Source: Apostichopus japonicus
Lineage: Eukaryota; Echinodermata; Holothuroidea; Aspidochirotida; Stichopodidae
DNA length: 64,000 nucleotides
Reading direction: 5' to 3'
Assembly: GCF_037975245.1 (NCBI RefSeq)
Contig: NC_092571.1
Span: 27,935,564-27,999,563 of the forward strand
The position numbers and the translations under genes are program-made. Within the stretch, counting starts at the first letter, position 1; the number at the start of each line of letters is the position of its first letter. Under the pieces are notes generated by a model. That model was given only the letters and a program-made list of their open reading frames with translations, made no database searches and had not been told where the DNA came from. This document shows positions 34,996 to 47,999 of the stretch, piece after piece.

Positions 34996-36519
34996 ATGGG
35001 AAACGTCAGTACCTTGCGAAGATTCCTTGCGCTTTTGCTACTCACGGAGTTAGTATTGAACACTCTTTGTAGAGTTAACTTGGAGTTTGACAGCGGCTAT
35101 GAATATAGTGTGATAGAAGGTGATGACGTTGTGCTGGTTTGTCAAAGTCAAGGAAATGATTCTGTCACAATATTTCGAGGTTCCATGCGAGAATACATGA
35201 TTATAAATAATAGCGTACTGGAGGGGAATCCAAAGCGATACGATTTTCAGTTCAATGCAACAGAACTTGGTTTTAATCATTGGTTAACTATTAGGAACAT
35301 TTCCACAGAAGACGGAGATGTGTATTTGTGTGTACGAAAAGAACACTCGTTTGAACCGGCATCTCTGACCGTGAACGTGATATTTGCATCATCAAAACCC
35401 ATTTGCTCATCCCCGGCGGAACTAGTGTTTTTTGAAGATGAAATAAACAAGAGAATTGTTTATCAATGCATAAATAAAAACAACGATGATCCTTCTACAC
35501 AGTTATCCATTAAAGGTTTTCCGAAGAATATGCCTGTGAAGACTGATTCAGTGCGACAAGGTGATATATTGAACAAATATGTGTCCTTCATACCTTCACA
35601 CGAGATTAATCAAACCGTCATTACTTGCCATCTTCGTCAAAATGTAACTTCGTCTAATAAAGTTACATCTTTTCACGATTTCTGCACATTTCCACCCCTT
35701 TTGTTTTTGAAAGAGCTAGTAATGTCTATAACACCACCAAGTTATAGCATTACTAAACCAGGGAAGGTTGCGTTCACCTGTCTCAGTAATGCCGGAAGAA
35801 ATGACAAATGGAAAACAACGTGGAAAATAACTTCCGAAATTCCGATTTTCGTGAAGTATTCGATTTCCTCTAGCCGTTTAACGTTTGAAGTAAATGAACC
35901 TTTAGATATAACTACTACGGTTGCAATCCTTTTTGAATGCAGTGGAGAGGTGAGACATCACATAGCAAAGACAGTTGCTTCTCTCTCCATCACGCACAAT
36001 TTCACATCCGGATCAATGTCGGAACCATCAAACCTAACGTTTGTTTTATTTGTTACAGCATTTCCTTCGGTGGTTATTCTTGTTTTGATCATACTCTATT
36101 ACATTTGCTATAAACTAAGGTCAAGAAACCAACATGTAGACCATATTGACAAAGGACCAACAACACCCATGCCAGAAAATGACCTCCTACAGAAAAGAGA
36201 TAAAAACCTTGAGGTTCAAGGACAGCCGTTTGATACTTTTTCAAAACACATGGATAACATTCAGATTCAGACTCTTAAAAGTGCTTCGAGACGTGATAAC
36301 ATGGAAGCAATTGGAGGTGAAACAGTAACCACCTTTGACGAATACCCTACTATTCAGTTATCGAGTACCAATGACAGCTACACAACGACAGTAAGACCTG
36401 TAAGTGTAACGATGGAAACCAGTCTAATTGGAAAGGATCCACAAATGCACGTTCCTACAGTACATGTACCCAAAGTCTCGGACTCGGCGACAGAAATCAA
36501 ATATGCTGAGATAGTGTGA
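34996..36519 (+). CDS. Ig-domain type I receptor with C-terminal ITIM, gene 1
   Basis: 507 residues in one coding exon, starting MGNVSTLRRF. Residues 8-25 are a signal peptide. The first Ig (V-like) domain runs about 30-128: C49 pairs with C112 in the classic D-G-D-V-Y-L-C. A second region (C137, C158, C211, C230) and a third (C262-C315) look like further, atypical Ig folds. There are many N-glycosylation sites. A membrane helix spans about 347-373. The tail of about 134 residues has DSYTTTV and ends EIKYAEIV, whose I-K-Y503-A-E-I is a consensus ITIM. Such motifs recruit SH2 phosphatases in vertebrate inhibitory receptors; that role is inferred here. It is diverged from the cluster downstream but shares its layout, the Y-T-T-T-V tail motif and the terminal ITIM. 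Confidence 0.85.
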   Translation: MGNVSTLRRFLALLLLTELVLNTLCRVNLEFDSGYEYSVIEGDDVVLVCQSQGNDSVTIFRGSMREYMIINNSVLEGNPKRYDFQFNATELGFNHWLTIRNISTEDGDVYLCVRKEHSFEPASLTVNVIFASSKPICSSPAELVFFEDEINKRIVYQCINKNNDDPSTQLSIKGFPKNMPVKTDSVRQGDILNKYVSFIPSHEINQTVITCHLRQNVTSSNKVTSFHDFCTFPPLLFLKELVMSITPPSYSITKPGKVAFTCLSNAGRNDKWKTTWKITSEIPIFVKYSISSSRLTFEVNEPLDITTTVAILFECSGEVRHHIAKTVASLSITHNFTSGSMSEPSNLTFVLFVTAFPSVVILVLIILYYICYKLRSRNQHVDHIDKGPTTPMPENDLLQKRDKNLEVQGQPFDTFSKHMDNIQIQTLKSASRRDNMEAIGGETVTTFDEYPTIQLSSTNDSYTTTVRPVSVTMETSLIGKDPQMHVPTVHVPKVSDSATEIKYAEIV

Positions 36520-38160
36520 GGATTGGTCGCCATGCTTGATAGGTTATATTGTTCGAGCTTGGGTGGCGCGCAAGTAAACCATAATGTAAATATAACTTTT
36601 TTTTATCAATCTTAAATGTATACTAACCATTAAATATCGGACAGATGCTGACTATAAGTTTAATCAACGTTCGAAAGGATTAAAGGGGAGAATGGAATCA
36701 CTTACCTAATTACGAAATGAAGTCCCACAGACAACTCAGAACGTACCGGAATATGAATCGAATATTTGTTCAACTTCCTTAATGTGGGGTGAAGGAAGCG
36801 TTTCAAGATTTTACTTGGTCTCCCATGTTGAGTTTCAGATCGGATATTCTGAGATTTATAATTTAAAATAAAAATCGATTCCTAATAAGATATAATTAAT
36901 CTTGAACTATTTCTTTATATATGCGAACAGTTATGATTCTGTAAGAGATTTTTTTTTGTATGTTTAACACGAACACGAAAAATATTTAATTTTTTTTTCT
37001 CGGAAATATTTTAAGAAACACGTGAAGTGGATCACTGCACTCGTGCGTAAAAAGCCAACTCGATGTCGAATTCAACCACCATCCTTCTTGAAGAGTGGTG
37101 AATGCACAACCTACTTTACAAACATTGCAATTTCATAATTCAAATTTGGTTCACCGATAGGTGGGGGAGATAGGAGGTGTTCCTTGGTTCCCTTATTTCA
37201 CCGTGATGTACACTTGCCAGTGGGTTTTTGCACTTCATAAAGTTTCAATTTGCCCCACTTGCCCCTCTCCACCTTGGAATTTCTGTTGCCGCCACAACTG
37301 TTAATCAGGGAATTGTTTGAATTACTCCATGCCTTTACATCTGTACATAGACCGTCACAGCGAGAAGTGACATTAAATATATTTAATAATTAATGATTTG
37401 CAAAATGACATTAATGATAGCAAAAATATAATATTCACCTCGTCAGACAGAATCTTAGCACTCTGAACAGGGAACTACAATTTCTGTATATCAAATGCAG
37501 ACTATACTTGGACTTAGACTTTTTTGGTAAACCTTTTACCCAAAGTTTGGTTGACTAGATATGCGTATCCAATGTTGGGCAAAACAATTCACCCAACTCA
37601 AAAGTGTTTCTTCGACTGATTAAAGGTGATTACTATATTTTATTGTGGACATTTGCATATTTCCATACCCATTTGTAGTCGAATTGGTTAACGCAAATAT
37701 TAAGCTTTGATCAAATAGGTGTTCTCTCAGTGTTCACATTGCAAAAGCTGGTTTTTAGCGTACCTTTAGAACCCTGGTGAATTCAATATCAAAGCTTTCG
37801 ACTGAATCATAAAACTAGTTTACTAAAACTAAATTGCTGTAAACTGCTGTATTTTAAAAAATTCGACTAATTTATCACTCAATATTCCGAAATTTATTCC
37901 TCAAAGTTTACACCAAAAAATAATAACTAATAACAAACTATAGCAAACTATAACAAAAAATAGAAAATTTACTGTATCGTTAGGTACACATACAAAGGAT
38001 ACAGCTAATTGAGAATATAACGACTCCAGCTCTATGATCCAACTTAACACTGTAAATATTTTGAAAAGTAACATTTTGTGAAGAAACACGTGCCGTGTAA
38101 AAGGATGTGTGCCCTTTGCATGATGTTCAGTGCATCACATCCAAATGATAATCATATTTT
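36520..38160. other. 3' region of gene 1 and spacer
   Basis: A candidate polyadenylation signal AATAAA lies at about 36867. Otherwise AT-rich. Words near 37160-37310 (ggaggtgttcc, ttggaatttctg) suggest a decayed transposon. No gene is seen. Confidence 0.5.
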
Positions 38161-38169
38161 GACGTTTTT

Positions 38170-39788
38170 CCAAACTGTCGTATCCATGAGGGAGTACTGG
38201 AGTGACTTTATTGTTTGAATAAATGGTTTGTACCTGTTTACCCAAATGTTGGGATGATATCTTCAACTTTATAAATTACCTACCGATATTCATATGTTAA
38301 ACATATTAACCGGTTAATTCAATAAATTGGACAGCTAATCGCTTATTGAAAAAAACAAAAAAACATTAAAGGGTGTTTTGCGACCTCTATTCTTGTTTTG
38401 TGCGGATGTCCAAGTTATTGTTGGCAACCGCTACAGAACGTACAAGTTTTCTTTTGTAGTTTCTGTTTGTCAGTGATACTTTTAATATTCATTGAACTGT
38501 GCTTATTGTGATCCTACTGTATATTTCAATCTGTAGTCTTTACTTACGTGCTGCTTCATAAGACTTGCCAATATAGTGTCTACTGTACTCAGTATTAGTT
38601 TGTAAAATATTTCTCTCCAATATCAACTTTGATACTTGAAAATTGATCTATACTGAATATGTTATCTATTTTAAATGGTGATAGTTGTGATTGGTATACA
38701 AAAGGCAATACGATACCCCATAGACCGCTGGTTAAGATAAGTTCTTGTTAAACATCCCATGTTTTTACTTTCAGTCTTACTGATTACCTTTTCACTTGGG
38801 GTGGGGGGGGGGGTTACACCCGTGGTAGTGGTCCGACTCTTTCTCGGCTAAATGCAAAATAACCCCCGAATGAACAATTTACCCCCGAATGATAATGGAC
38901 TTGTCTTCTATCAGTCACGGGCACGATATCAGCTAATAGTGTCTGCAGTGCATATAATTGATCAATTTGTGCATATTCTTGAGTGGCATTAACCATTTGT
39001 TATATTGTATATCGCGAACATTGCTTCCCTTTCATGTTGTTAACATTCCAGGCATGTTTGGATAACGTTGAACAAATGCCTTTAATTTATGATCAGCCGT
39101 GTTAGCTAAACTCCAACGAATTTCGGAGAACTATCGGAGACACCATATGAACGCATCTAAGGTAATATTTTCATATACGTTATGTCTCACGCACTCACAC
39201 TGCTATACAGACTTGACCAAAAGCTCGAGTATGAAGAGGTCGCTAAAAATATTTTGCCTGACGATGTTTCACCAAGTTCCAACTGTTTAGGGTGTTAAGA
39301 GAACGTCGCGTATGTTCAGTGTCATTACATTAAACATAGATGATTTGCCAGTAATTAGGTTTAACGAAATATTTATTGGTTTTATTGGGCATGGCTAAGA
39401 ATCCCACTTATACTTACGATACATCAATTACATTTACATTGCTATTGACATTGAGTGCCAACTGGTAATACATTATTCATGCTGTTCAACCAATTCAGTA
39501 CCGTTTCCAGTGTTACGAGAAAATACTTGTTGGTGTTTTTAGTAGGACGTATCGACTTGTCGCTGTTATGGGCATGTCACTCGTGTAGACCGAAGTCGCT
39601 GGGTGGCAAGTCTAATGGATGAGGGAGTTAACGGGGCGTAGGATCCGCCTTAAATTTATGTGGCATAATTAACAACCCTACGTTCAGCATTTTGATGTCT
39701 ATCCATGCAAAATGTACACATGACTCGTCTCAATTAACAATGATGTTAATATACCTTTTTATGTTTTTTTTTTCTCTTTAATCTCCAG
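38170..39788 (+). repeat. Receptor 5' module, unit 1
   Basis: Repeated with changes in unit 2 (45785-46080, 48399-49269, then 51370-52937) and unit 3 (58290-60541). It carries the candidate non-coding exon at 39052 and, before each gene, a conserved stretch including catgtcactcgtgtagac and gaagtcgctgggtggc (near 39570). Copies of the latter stretch also precede both truncated receptor copies (about 44706 and 57713). Confidence 0.8.
39052..39161 (+). other. Candidate 5' untranslated exon of receptor gene 2
   Basis: 110 nt between acceptor ttaacattccag| and donor catctaag|gtaata. The boundaries and the interior are kept at 51607-51714 and 52052-52159. The first ATG in it meets a stop after two codons, so it is non-coding. 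It would splice to the acceptor ttaatctccag at 39788, 57 nt before the start codon. Confidence 0.5.
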
Positions 39789-39845
39789 TTTGTGGTAGTA
39801 CCTGTCACCTACACGAAAACCAGAAACAAATTAACAGGTGTTAAG

Positions 39846-41255
39846 ATGAATACAACTTCAGTATTTCTGGTACTGGTGTTTTCCGATTTTTTTGTATTTA
39901 TGAAAGCAATTGTTGTAAATAGAACGTTACAGTTTGAAGATCCTATGAAGATATACACAGTTTTGCAAGGTGATAGAGTTGGTCTTTTATGTAGCCCAAA
40001 TGATGTTGATGATATAAAAATTTTTACCACAGGATCACTGGTTGCCTCAGGGAGACTGGAGGAACCGGTATCAGATGAATTTGACTTTGAATGCAATGAA
40101 ACAAGTTGTACACTAAGCATTAAACAAGTAGAGAAGAAACATGCTGACATTTATACGTGCTATTTGCCCCAGACGTCTTTGAAGATAGAAGTATTGAGCA
40201 GTCCTTCACAGGATTATCCTGTGTGTAATTCAAGCTACACCAATCATACATTCTTCCTCGATTCGTTCCAAGAACCTTTTTGTTTTAGTTGTCTGTCTGA
40301 AGAAGGATTTCCAGCAGTTAACATGTCATTATCTGTCAATCATGGAGATGGTGAGATAAACAACATAAGTGACGAAAATTTAACGATTTATGAAACAAAT
40401 GAGACTGTTTTAATTTCTTATTCATCATATCTGGATTCATCGTTTAATAACAGTACCTTTGTATGTACTGTCACACAACAGTTACCTGCTCCCTATCACA
40501 GCTACAATAAATCTTGTTCTTTCGGACCATTGATGCTACCGGTATTCTCGGTATCGATTCATCCATCTTACTATACAGTGACCACAAAGAATACAGAAAA
40601 CATTATTCTCATGTGTACCAGTAATGTGAGTGGAGTTGTATTAGAGTGGACCAATATTCCCCTCGACGATTGGAATTATAATATCACTCGGATCAATGAT
40701 TCATCACAGCTGAAGATTTTAGATTATGGATCAAGTATCGATCTACCAATAACTATGCAGTGTAGTGGTTCGTATGGAGGAATAACTGTCTCCCAATACG
40801 CCACAATCGATATCGCGAGTACAGACGAGCATATAATCCTCTCTACATTAATCACAGCGGTATTGATAGTGTTCGTCATCTTGGTCATTATAGCTATAGT
40901 TCTTGAACTAATCGGAGTACTTATAAACAGAAAAACAAAAAAACAGCAGCTTCCTGCAATGTCATTAACGGATACAGGACTGACACGCTCTAACTTATCT
41001 TCTCAGGGTAACACTCAGTCACCGCTTCCTGTCACTTACACGACTACAGTAAGTCCTGAAAGTATGAATATGCAACATCGACGAATGAATGAAGACTTAT
41101 TGTACGCTCGATCGATAACTTTACAACAAGAAACAGAGAAAGAAACAGAACAATATTTTGATATCAATGAAGTCGCCTCATTTACATACGACAAAGATGA
41201 TTATCTCGATCCAAGTCAGCATGAAACAGCGGTTTTGTACCATGACATTAGTTAA
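39846..41255 (+). CDS. Ig-domain type I receptor with C-terminal ITIM, gene 2
   Basis: 469 residues, one coding exon. The frame extends 18 codons further up, but only from GTG and after a splice acceptor at 39788, so ATG 39846 is the start. Signal peptide about 1-20. First Ig domain about 24-118 with C49, C105 and D-I-Y-T-C. The second region has C127, C146, C149, C207 and C224; the third is C257-W268-C306. About a dozen N-glycosylation sites. Membrane helix about 333-360, then an N-R-K-T-K-K stop-transfer. The tail has Y398 (VTYTTTV), Y420 (LLYARSI), Y437, Y448, Y453 and the final VLYHDIS, a consensus ITIM at Y465. Binding partners are unknown. From about residue 120 on it is nearly identical to gene 3, but its first domain resembles the truncated copies at 45119 and 58046. 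Confidence 0.88.
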   Translation: MNTTSVFLVLVFSDFFVFMKAIVVNRTLQFEDPMKIYTVLQGDRVGLLCSPNDVDDIKIFTTGSLVASGRLEEPVSDEFDFECNETSCTLSIKQVEKKHADIYTCYLPQTSLKIEVLSSPSQDYPVCNSSYTNHTFFLDSFQEPFCFSCLSEEGFPAVNMSLSVNHGDGEINNISDENLTIYETNETVLISYSSYLDSSFNNSTFVCTVTQQLPAPYHSYNKSCSFGPLMLPVFSVSIHPSYYTVTTKNTENIILMCTSNVSGVVLEWTNIPLDDWNYNITRINDSSQLKILDYGSSIDLPITMQCSGSYGGITVSQYATIDIASTDEHIILSTLITAVLIVFVILVIIAIVLELIGVLINRKTKKQQLPAMSLTDTGLTRSNLSSQGNTQSPLPVTYTTTVSPESMNMQHRRMNEDLLYARSITLQQETEKETEQYFDINEVASFTYDKDDYLDPSQHETAVLYHDIS

Positions 41256-44200
41256 AGGAGCGTGCGCAAGGGCGGGGTAGGAATGGGGTGATGGGAGCAA
41301 TTTATTATATATACCTACGTTATAATATAAACATGCATGAAAGGGTATCATTTCCAAGCCACCACAATCTTGTTGGGCCAATGTGGGTTGATGTAGAGAG
41401 CGTGGAGTCAGCTGGACTTGAGCTAACATTGAAGTTACTTGTTGGGCACCGTGTGTTTTTGCATTAGATGAGTAAATTACATGTTTCTTGGGATGTGGTT
41501 ACATTAATGTGTAAGTTCTGGGACGAGTAATTGCGTTCGATTCGGGGTTTGACATGTGGACATGGACAATTTATTGAGGGTAATGGCTGCCCACTTGTGT
41601 TGTATGTGGGTAGAGTATTTGATGCACAATTAATTAAGTATACTATCAGGACCCCATTTGGCTTTCATGGAGGCTACGAATGGGTAAATTAGCGTTGTGT
41701 TACCATGATATGACTGATTGAATCCCATTTGGGTTTTTCATGGGTTATACAAGAGCAACTTAATGTGGGTTAACCAAGTTATACACAGTTGTGTTCCATG
41801 TTGGTTAATATGTACTTGACATGCCGGGGTAATTACTGTGGGTAACCATGAAATGAATGTATTAGGCTACAAATGGACACATTAGTTTGGGGTCACTCTG
41901 ACATGACTAATTGAGTTCCAATTGGGAATCTACATGGGTTAATTTGTGTGGATAAACCAATGGATGTCCAGTCATGTCTACCATATGGGTACAAAGTGGG
42001 CTGTACATGGGAAATTAATGTGAGTATACCATGTAATATAAACCTGGTTTTTGGAGGTTAGAAACTGTCACATTCGTGTGGGGTAATGCTGGACTGACTG
42101 ACTGGGTCACATTTTGGGTTATACATGTGTTATGCACGTGTTGTGGGTTAACGAAGGGAAAACATTCTCGGGTGAATATCATGATTAGGCACAATTTATA
42201 TATGTCATCGTGGTACCATTCATTTAGTTATTATATAATCCTAGACAGCACGATAAATTCGTATCCGTAATGTTTCGATAGGCTAACCTTACTTTCTGTT
42301 ACTGCTAAGTTAACGTATTAAACTATACTAGGCCTAATGTTCAATATCGTCAGTGTGGGACATCCCTGGATCGAGGTGTACTTGCAAAACACCTGGGACG
42401 GGATACTACATGTACATCGAGCTATATATTTGGGTACAGTCTTCAGAATTTGTCAATACCTATATGTTTATGTCCTAATTTAGGCTAACTTTAGCTATGA
42501 ATGAGAGGATAGGCCTACTTAGCAATCACATCCATGGGGGCCCCATGCAGGTTATATGTGAAAATCGTAAGGAGGGCTAACTATGGATTACATACTAGCG
42601 ACGCGTATGGTAGTTGTATTAAGTATGTGTGGAGGGAAATACGTGGGCTTACATCACCGCTTTAGCTTAGACCTTTGACCAATTAATGTGGGTTGCAAGT
42701 AGGCTTCAAATGGGTACATTGATGTGAGTTAACCTTAGGATGACTGACTGGTTCTCGCCTGTGGTTTTACATGACTTTGGAACGTGCCAATTTTGTGTGG
42801 GTAAATCAAGGATTGCCCAGTTGTGTTTCAAGTGGGTATAATATGAGCTGCACAGGAAAAATTACTATGATTATAACATGTATATAATATCAGCTGGGCC
42901 ATTCGTTCGTTATGGAGGCTACAAAGTGCTCCAAAGGGGTAATATTATTCACTGCTTTACCTTTAATATGATTTGTTTTTAAATTACCACACCTAGATAT
43001 TGCCAAATTTCTTGCACAGAAAGAACAGAGAACCTACAAATAGTTCAGCTATACACTACAATAGTGGAGTGCATATGTATTTGCTTATCATATCCAGGAA
43101 GTTAACGTGCAACTCCTGTCAATGGCATTTACACAACTGGTCATATACGTATTCAGTTATATTGCTGCTAAAGCATTCATTGCAGTTTTAAAATGCTGAC
43201 GGAAGTATAGCTTTCGATTTCGACGCCGGAGGCTCGAAATCCAAACAGTCAATGCTGACGTGTGTGTATTTAAGGGCTTGAGTATATTTGTGTTTTTTGA
43301 CAGCTAGCTCGCAAACAAGAAATAGTGGCAATTCATACCTACATAATTTATGCGATTTGATGAGCAGATATGCTCAATTTCTTTAATGAAACCCTTATAT
43401 GAATATTAATGTTTGGTCAAGGATTAATGTAAAGTTTGTAATTAATATTCTTCGTACTTGATATGATGGTGTAAGTATGCGATATGTACATTTTATTATT
43501 ATTAAATTTAATCTCATTAGTAGTCATGATTGGCCGAAGTTTGAAATTTAATTGCTAAGATTGCTTGTTAACTCGAAATAAAAAAAAAGGACGTGTTGGA
43601 TCAATGTCATACTTACATGTTAGATGAACCGATGTGGTTAGATGTGCTCTATTACCTTCATAACATGATTGTTAATGAATAGGTTGCCTTTACGTAACTT
43701 CACAACCTTGTCTGATTCACTTTACTTAGTGTGGTTGTGTTAACAGATGATAGGTATAATTTCGTATGATTATTGTGTATCATTTTCTTAACACGCATGG
43801 TTTGGAAGAGTAAAAACTTGGTCGCTGAAAAAAATTCTAGGCATGACCTCAAAGAAAACAAAGTTGATTAACATCATTCTGGACAATGAGATGCCATGAT
43901 GAGTAGATGTGCCGAATTGATCGTGGTTTGTCATATTGTAATGTGCTCGTGGCTTAATTGGGATGAACTCCTTAAACTGTCAGCATTTTTGCAATGCTCA
44001 TGTCCACTCAACTAGAAGATCATTATCTTCACAACATGATATATAGGCAGCTTGATATTTAGTGCTGTTGATACGGCTGTTTTCAGTCAATGATAAACTG
44101 TTAATAAACAACTAAACATTCAATTATAGACACCATTATGAGATTTGAACACATTGAGCCCATTATGCGTCACGCAAACAAAACCTTTACAGGGGTTGCC

Positions 44201-44330
44201 CAATTTGGTCTATAATAGTCTAGACCAGATGGATTCTATGTGAGTTGCCTAGTTCACACCTGTATCAGCTCTAAAAAGAACCCAAAAATACCCTGCTTGG
44301 GACCATCAATATCCCTAGATTTCCCTTTAG
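41256..44330 (+). repeat. Receptor 3' flank module, unit 1
   Basis: It matches 54411-56455 and 62034-63500, starting with ggagcgtgcg.aagggcgggg right after each stop. About 41430-42900 is a decayed series of phrases such as ttaatgtgggtta, acatgggtta and catgtggacatggg, which looks like an old tandem repeat. No gene is seen. Confidence 0.8.
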
Positions 44331-45118
44331 AAAATTCCCTCGAAAGTTGACTTAGAATCATTCGCAAAATGTATTTCTATCAATTAAATCATAGTATAGG
44401 AAAATGAAGTTATTTGGATACATGGTTGGATGGTCGAACAACCGATTTTGGTTGCAAATTTACTGTGAGATTTGGTCTATACATGTTCAGTCAAACTCGG
44501 AGAGATATTCCAAAACGATATTGGAAGGTTATGGCTAAGAATCCCATTTCTACTTACAGCACTAACATAGTCATTATCGCACGATCGAGAGTACAGGGTT
44601 GCCAATTGGCAATGCGTTCTTCCTGCTTTTCAATCAATTCCGAAAAGTTTCCAGTGTTAAGAGAAAATATTGTTTTGGTGATGTTATGTACGAGCCGGGC
44701 ATAAATTCATGTCACTCAGGTATAATTGGGTCACTGGGTGGCGAGTCTAATGGATCAGGAAGTAAGCGAGGGCTTGGAATCCCTCTCCTTGAAACATTTG
44801 GCATAATTAACCACCTTACGTTCAACGTTTTGATATCTATCGGCATGCAAAATGTACAAATCACTTTCATGACTTTAAACGGACCAATTAGCCCCTTCAA
44901 AGGACTGTGTTTAGGTTTGTCACTCTCATAGTGATATGTTACTTAAAACGAAGTTTTTTAAATTGAAACTAGTGTGTTTGAGACTTAACACATCAATTCG
45001 TTTCAATGGACAACGATGCTAATATACCCTTTCATGTTTCATTTTTCTCTTTTAATCTCCAGTTTGTGGTAGTACCTCTCACCTACATAAGCAGGGGAAA
45101 AAATTAGCAGGTGTTAAC
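44331..45118 (+). repeat. Short 5' module before the truncated receptor copy, unit 1
   Basis: It parallels 57305-58045 and the gene-proximal 5' modules. It keeps tggtctata, ggttatggctaagaatcccat and tcatgtcactc, and a good acceptor (tcttttaatctccag at 45062). Open frames in it are not conserved between copies. Confidence 0.75.
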
Positions 45119-45434
45119 ATGACTTCAGCTCCAGTATTTCAGGTTCTGGTGCTTTTCGCAATAGTTGTATTTATGGAAGCAACTGTTGTAAATAGAACGA
45201 TACAGTTTGAAGATACTTTGAAAATATATGCAGTTTTGCAAAGCGACGGATTTAGTCTTTCGTGTAGCCCAAATAATATCGATAATTTACTCATGTTTAC
45301 CTAAGGATCACAACTGGTTACCAGATGAATTTGACTTTTAATGAAACAAGTTACAATAAGCATTAAACAAGTAGAAAAGAAACATGCTGACATTTATACA
45401 TGCTTTTTTTCCAAGAAGATCAAGATTGGTGGGT
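45119..45434 (+). pseudogene. Truncated receptor copy (type of gene 2)
   Basis: It begins MTSAPVFQVLVLF, with signal peptide and the first part of the Ig domain (NRTIQFEDTLKIYAVLQ), as in gene 2. A TAA at 45302 follows MFT where gene 2 has TTG. Further homology in shifted frames runs to the D-I-Y-T-C region, then stops near 45434. No second domain, membrane helix or tail remains. The splice acceptor upstream is still good, so a transcript is possible but would encode only about 60 residues. Confidence 0.85.
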
Positions 45435-46080
45435 GGTACAAGGGGTTGGGTGCTGGCCTTGTAGTGTTTGTGTTATTAATGATGTCATATGGTCAGAATT
45501 CAAATAACCCCCCAACAGCAGTGTGGTCATTAAGCGTCTACAAACATAAAAATATTGCCCAATATTTCATACACTAGTAAGTTATCACAATAACTAAGTA
45601 AAAATGCCAAAGGTCACGTGATCAAAGGAGATAAGGTTAAACTTGTGCACGTACCATAATGACCTAAAATCTGGAGTTAACTCTTTTCAGGTTTTCAAGT
45701 CAAGGATATTTCGGTAGCTAACCAAAGTGCTTAGCATTTTAAACTTAGTCAGTGTAATAAAACTGTCATTTTAACTAATTAATATAATCGACAGTGTTGT
45801 AACCATGAGGAAGTACTGAAGCACTGCAATGTTTAAACGAATGTTTATTGTACCTGTTTACCCAAATGTTAGGATATCTGCAACTCTATGGATTGCCTAC
45901 TGTACCTATTCCTACTGTATACAAGTTAACTGGCTAATTTCATTGGACAGTTAACCGCTTATTGAAAACATCGAAGGGTGCTTGCGCCCTCTTTCTTTCG
46001 GCGGATGTCCATAGAAATAGCCCTTTTAATTGTTTTTAACCCTATGGACCGCACGAGCTTTCTTTTGTAGTTTCTGTTTG
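45435..46080. other. Junction between unit 1 and unit 2
   Basis: About 45435-45780 is unique. From about 45785 the sequence follows the 5' module of unit 1 (38170 on), up to the insertion at 46081. Confidence 0.6.
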
Positions 46081-46224
46081 CAGACAATTTCGTAATGCTA
46101 ATACCTGTCTAAACTGTACACCGGTATCATGCTCTCAAAGAACGGGTATTGACAGTAAAAACAGTTCCTAACCTTGATCTGATAGAAACATGAAATTCAT
46201 ACTGCTCGTACTGAAAATACCGTG

Positions 46225-46510
46225 ACCGGACAAATACCCCCAGACAAATACCCCCCGGACGATAACCCACCAGACAATAACCCCTCGGACGATTACCACC
46301 CGGACAGATACCCCCCGGACAAATACCATCCCGGACAACTACCCCCCAGGACAACTACCACCCGGACAGATACCCACCGGACAATTACCCCCGAGGACAT
46401 AAACCCCCCCCCCCCCGGACAACTACCCACCCGGACAACTACCTCCTCGGACAAATACCCCCCAGACAGTTACCCCCCCCCCGGATAAATACCCCCGGAC
46501 GAATATGCCC
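46225..46510. repeat. C-rich minisatellite, left arm
   Basis: About 17 units of roughly 16 bp with consensus GGACAAATACCCCCC and variants (GGACAACTACCCCCC). It is the inverse of 48000-48335. Confidence 0.9.
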
Positions 46511-46939
46511 CTTGACATATGCCAGCGACGGATACGCCCGTCTTTTTACGAGGTTAGTTTCCCACGGGCCTCAACATATACCCTGGTCTCCGGGCAACTC
46601 CGAGAGCATACTTACAATTGGGTCAGGGTGCCGGTAAAACTGGCACCAATAGGGTCGTCGTGTGCGTGGCCCTTTTAACCTCCTCCCGACTTTAAAAAAG
46701 ATTCGAGTGTTTCATATATAAGCCCCCAAAACTCCTGGATAGGGCTTGACAATGAGCCGATGCCCGGGGGGGGGTGGGTGGGTTTGGGCATTGCTCACTG
46801 ATGGTAGTTACGAATAATTTACTATTTGTTATAGTGACACTATTCTGTATTATTAATCTCCGAACAATTCCGGCTTATTGCGACTTAGCATTTTCAAGTT
46901 TCCTTCTGAGTAATTTTAATTGATGATTTGTTATGTTAT

Positions 46940-47200
46940 GTTAGTTTTTGTATAGCGCTTTATATGACACAGCTATCTCAAAGCATTTTGAATCACTGGT
47001 CATCAGGCTGGCTGCCGAGAATTCAGCGAACACACCTTATTTATCTCACAGGTACACATTTATACACGTGGATGGAGAGGGGCAGTCGAGATAAAAGTGC
47101 CTTGCCCAAGGACACAACATAAGGGTGAGAGCTTGAATCGAAACCACAGTCCTGTGATCATATATAAACCAAAAGCATTAGCCACTCTTTTGAACACCGC
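46940..47200 (-). mobile_element. SINE-like repeat inside the insertion
   Basis: The plus strand has tatagcgctttatatgaca, then aaagtgccttgcccaaggac, then tgagagcttgaatcgaaacc. Read on the minus strand, GGTTTCGATTCAAGC is B-box-like and GTGGCTAATGC is A-box-like. The order is that of a widespread tRNA-related SINE of marine animals. The copy is diverged. Confidence 0.65.
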
Positions 47201-47999
47201 TGGTCAGCCTATTCAACATTGTGACTCAACAGAATTAATCAGGCAAGCTCACCTGTTGTTGAAATACCTTCCCTACCGTACCCTAGTAGATTTTTTTGTT
47301 TATGGCAACAACTGGCCAATCAAGAGATAGTCTGGAAAAAAACACATGACTCAATTTTGTGGATACATACCATGTGCAGCCACTTTAGTAGAAGGACTTC
47401 ACCCTGGAAGCAAGAATTTTCTGCTAGACACATGCAACTGTATATTACAACTCATCTGCACTACTTTCTGTTTTATCCGCTGCAAAAACTACCAAGAGAA
47501 ATTCTCATATAGATTTAATCAATTGATAATGTAAGAATAGTTTATAAATAATTGTTACTCTGGTCGTAAGAATAGCCACGGCCATTTTTGTTTTGACGCG
47601 TTTCGTCGGGGTCCCTCGGACGCGGTCCCTTCATATACACGCGTTTTGACACCTATCAAAGAAAATTCATCTTCAATACATCTTTTTCTTTAAACCTTGG
47701 TGATTTTGTGGATTAGCAGTTTTTATCAGCTACGTTATTTTGCTTTTAAATTTGGTTATATAGAAGACGTGGAACAGCCGGTCAATTTCTAATTACAAGA
47801 TGCATATTTTGATTGTCATATAATCTGATATATCAGAATAATAATCTGATATACCAGATTAAGACAATTTTCTTTCATGGCCCTAATGGGCTTTCGTACT
47901 ACGGAGTTCACCAGCTAAAGGTCCGCTTGGTTAACGGGTTCGTGGGGGGGGGGGGGTGGCGTATTCTGGTTTAGTTCAGGTGCTAACCTGAGTGAGGTA

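Noticed and set aside
39792..39845. Extended N terminus of receptor gene 2 (18 extra codons)
   Set aside because: It would begin with GTG right after a splice acceptor. The in-frame ATG at 39846 starts a proper signal peptide, and the same ATG position is kept in the paralogs.
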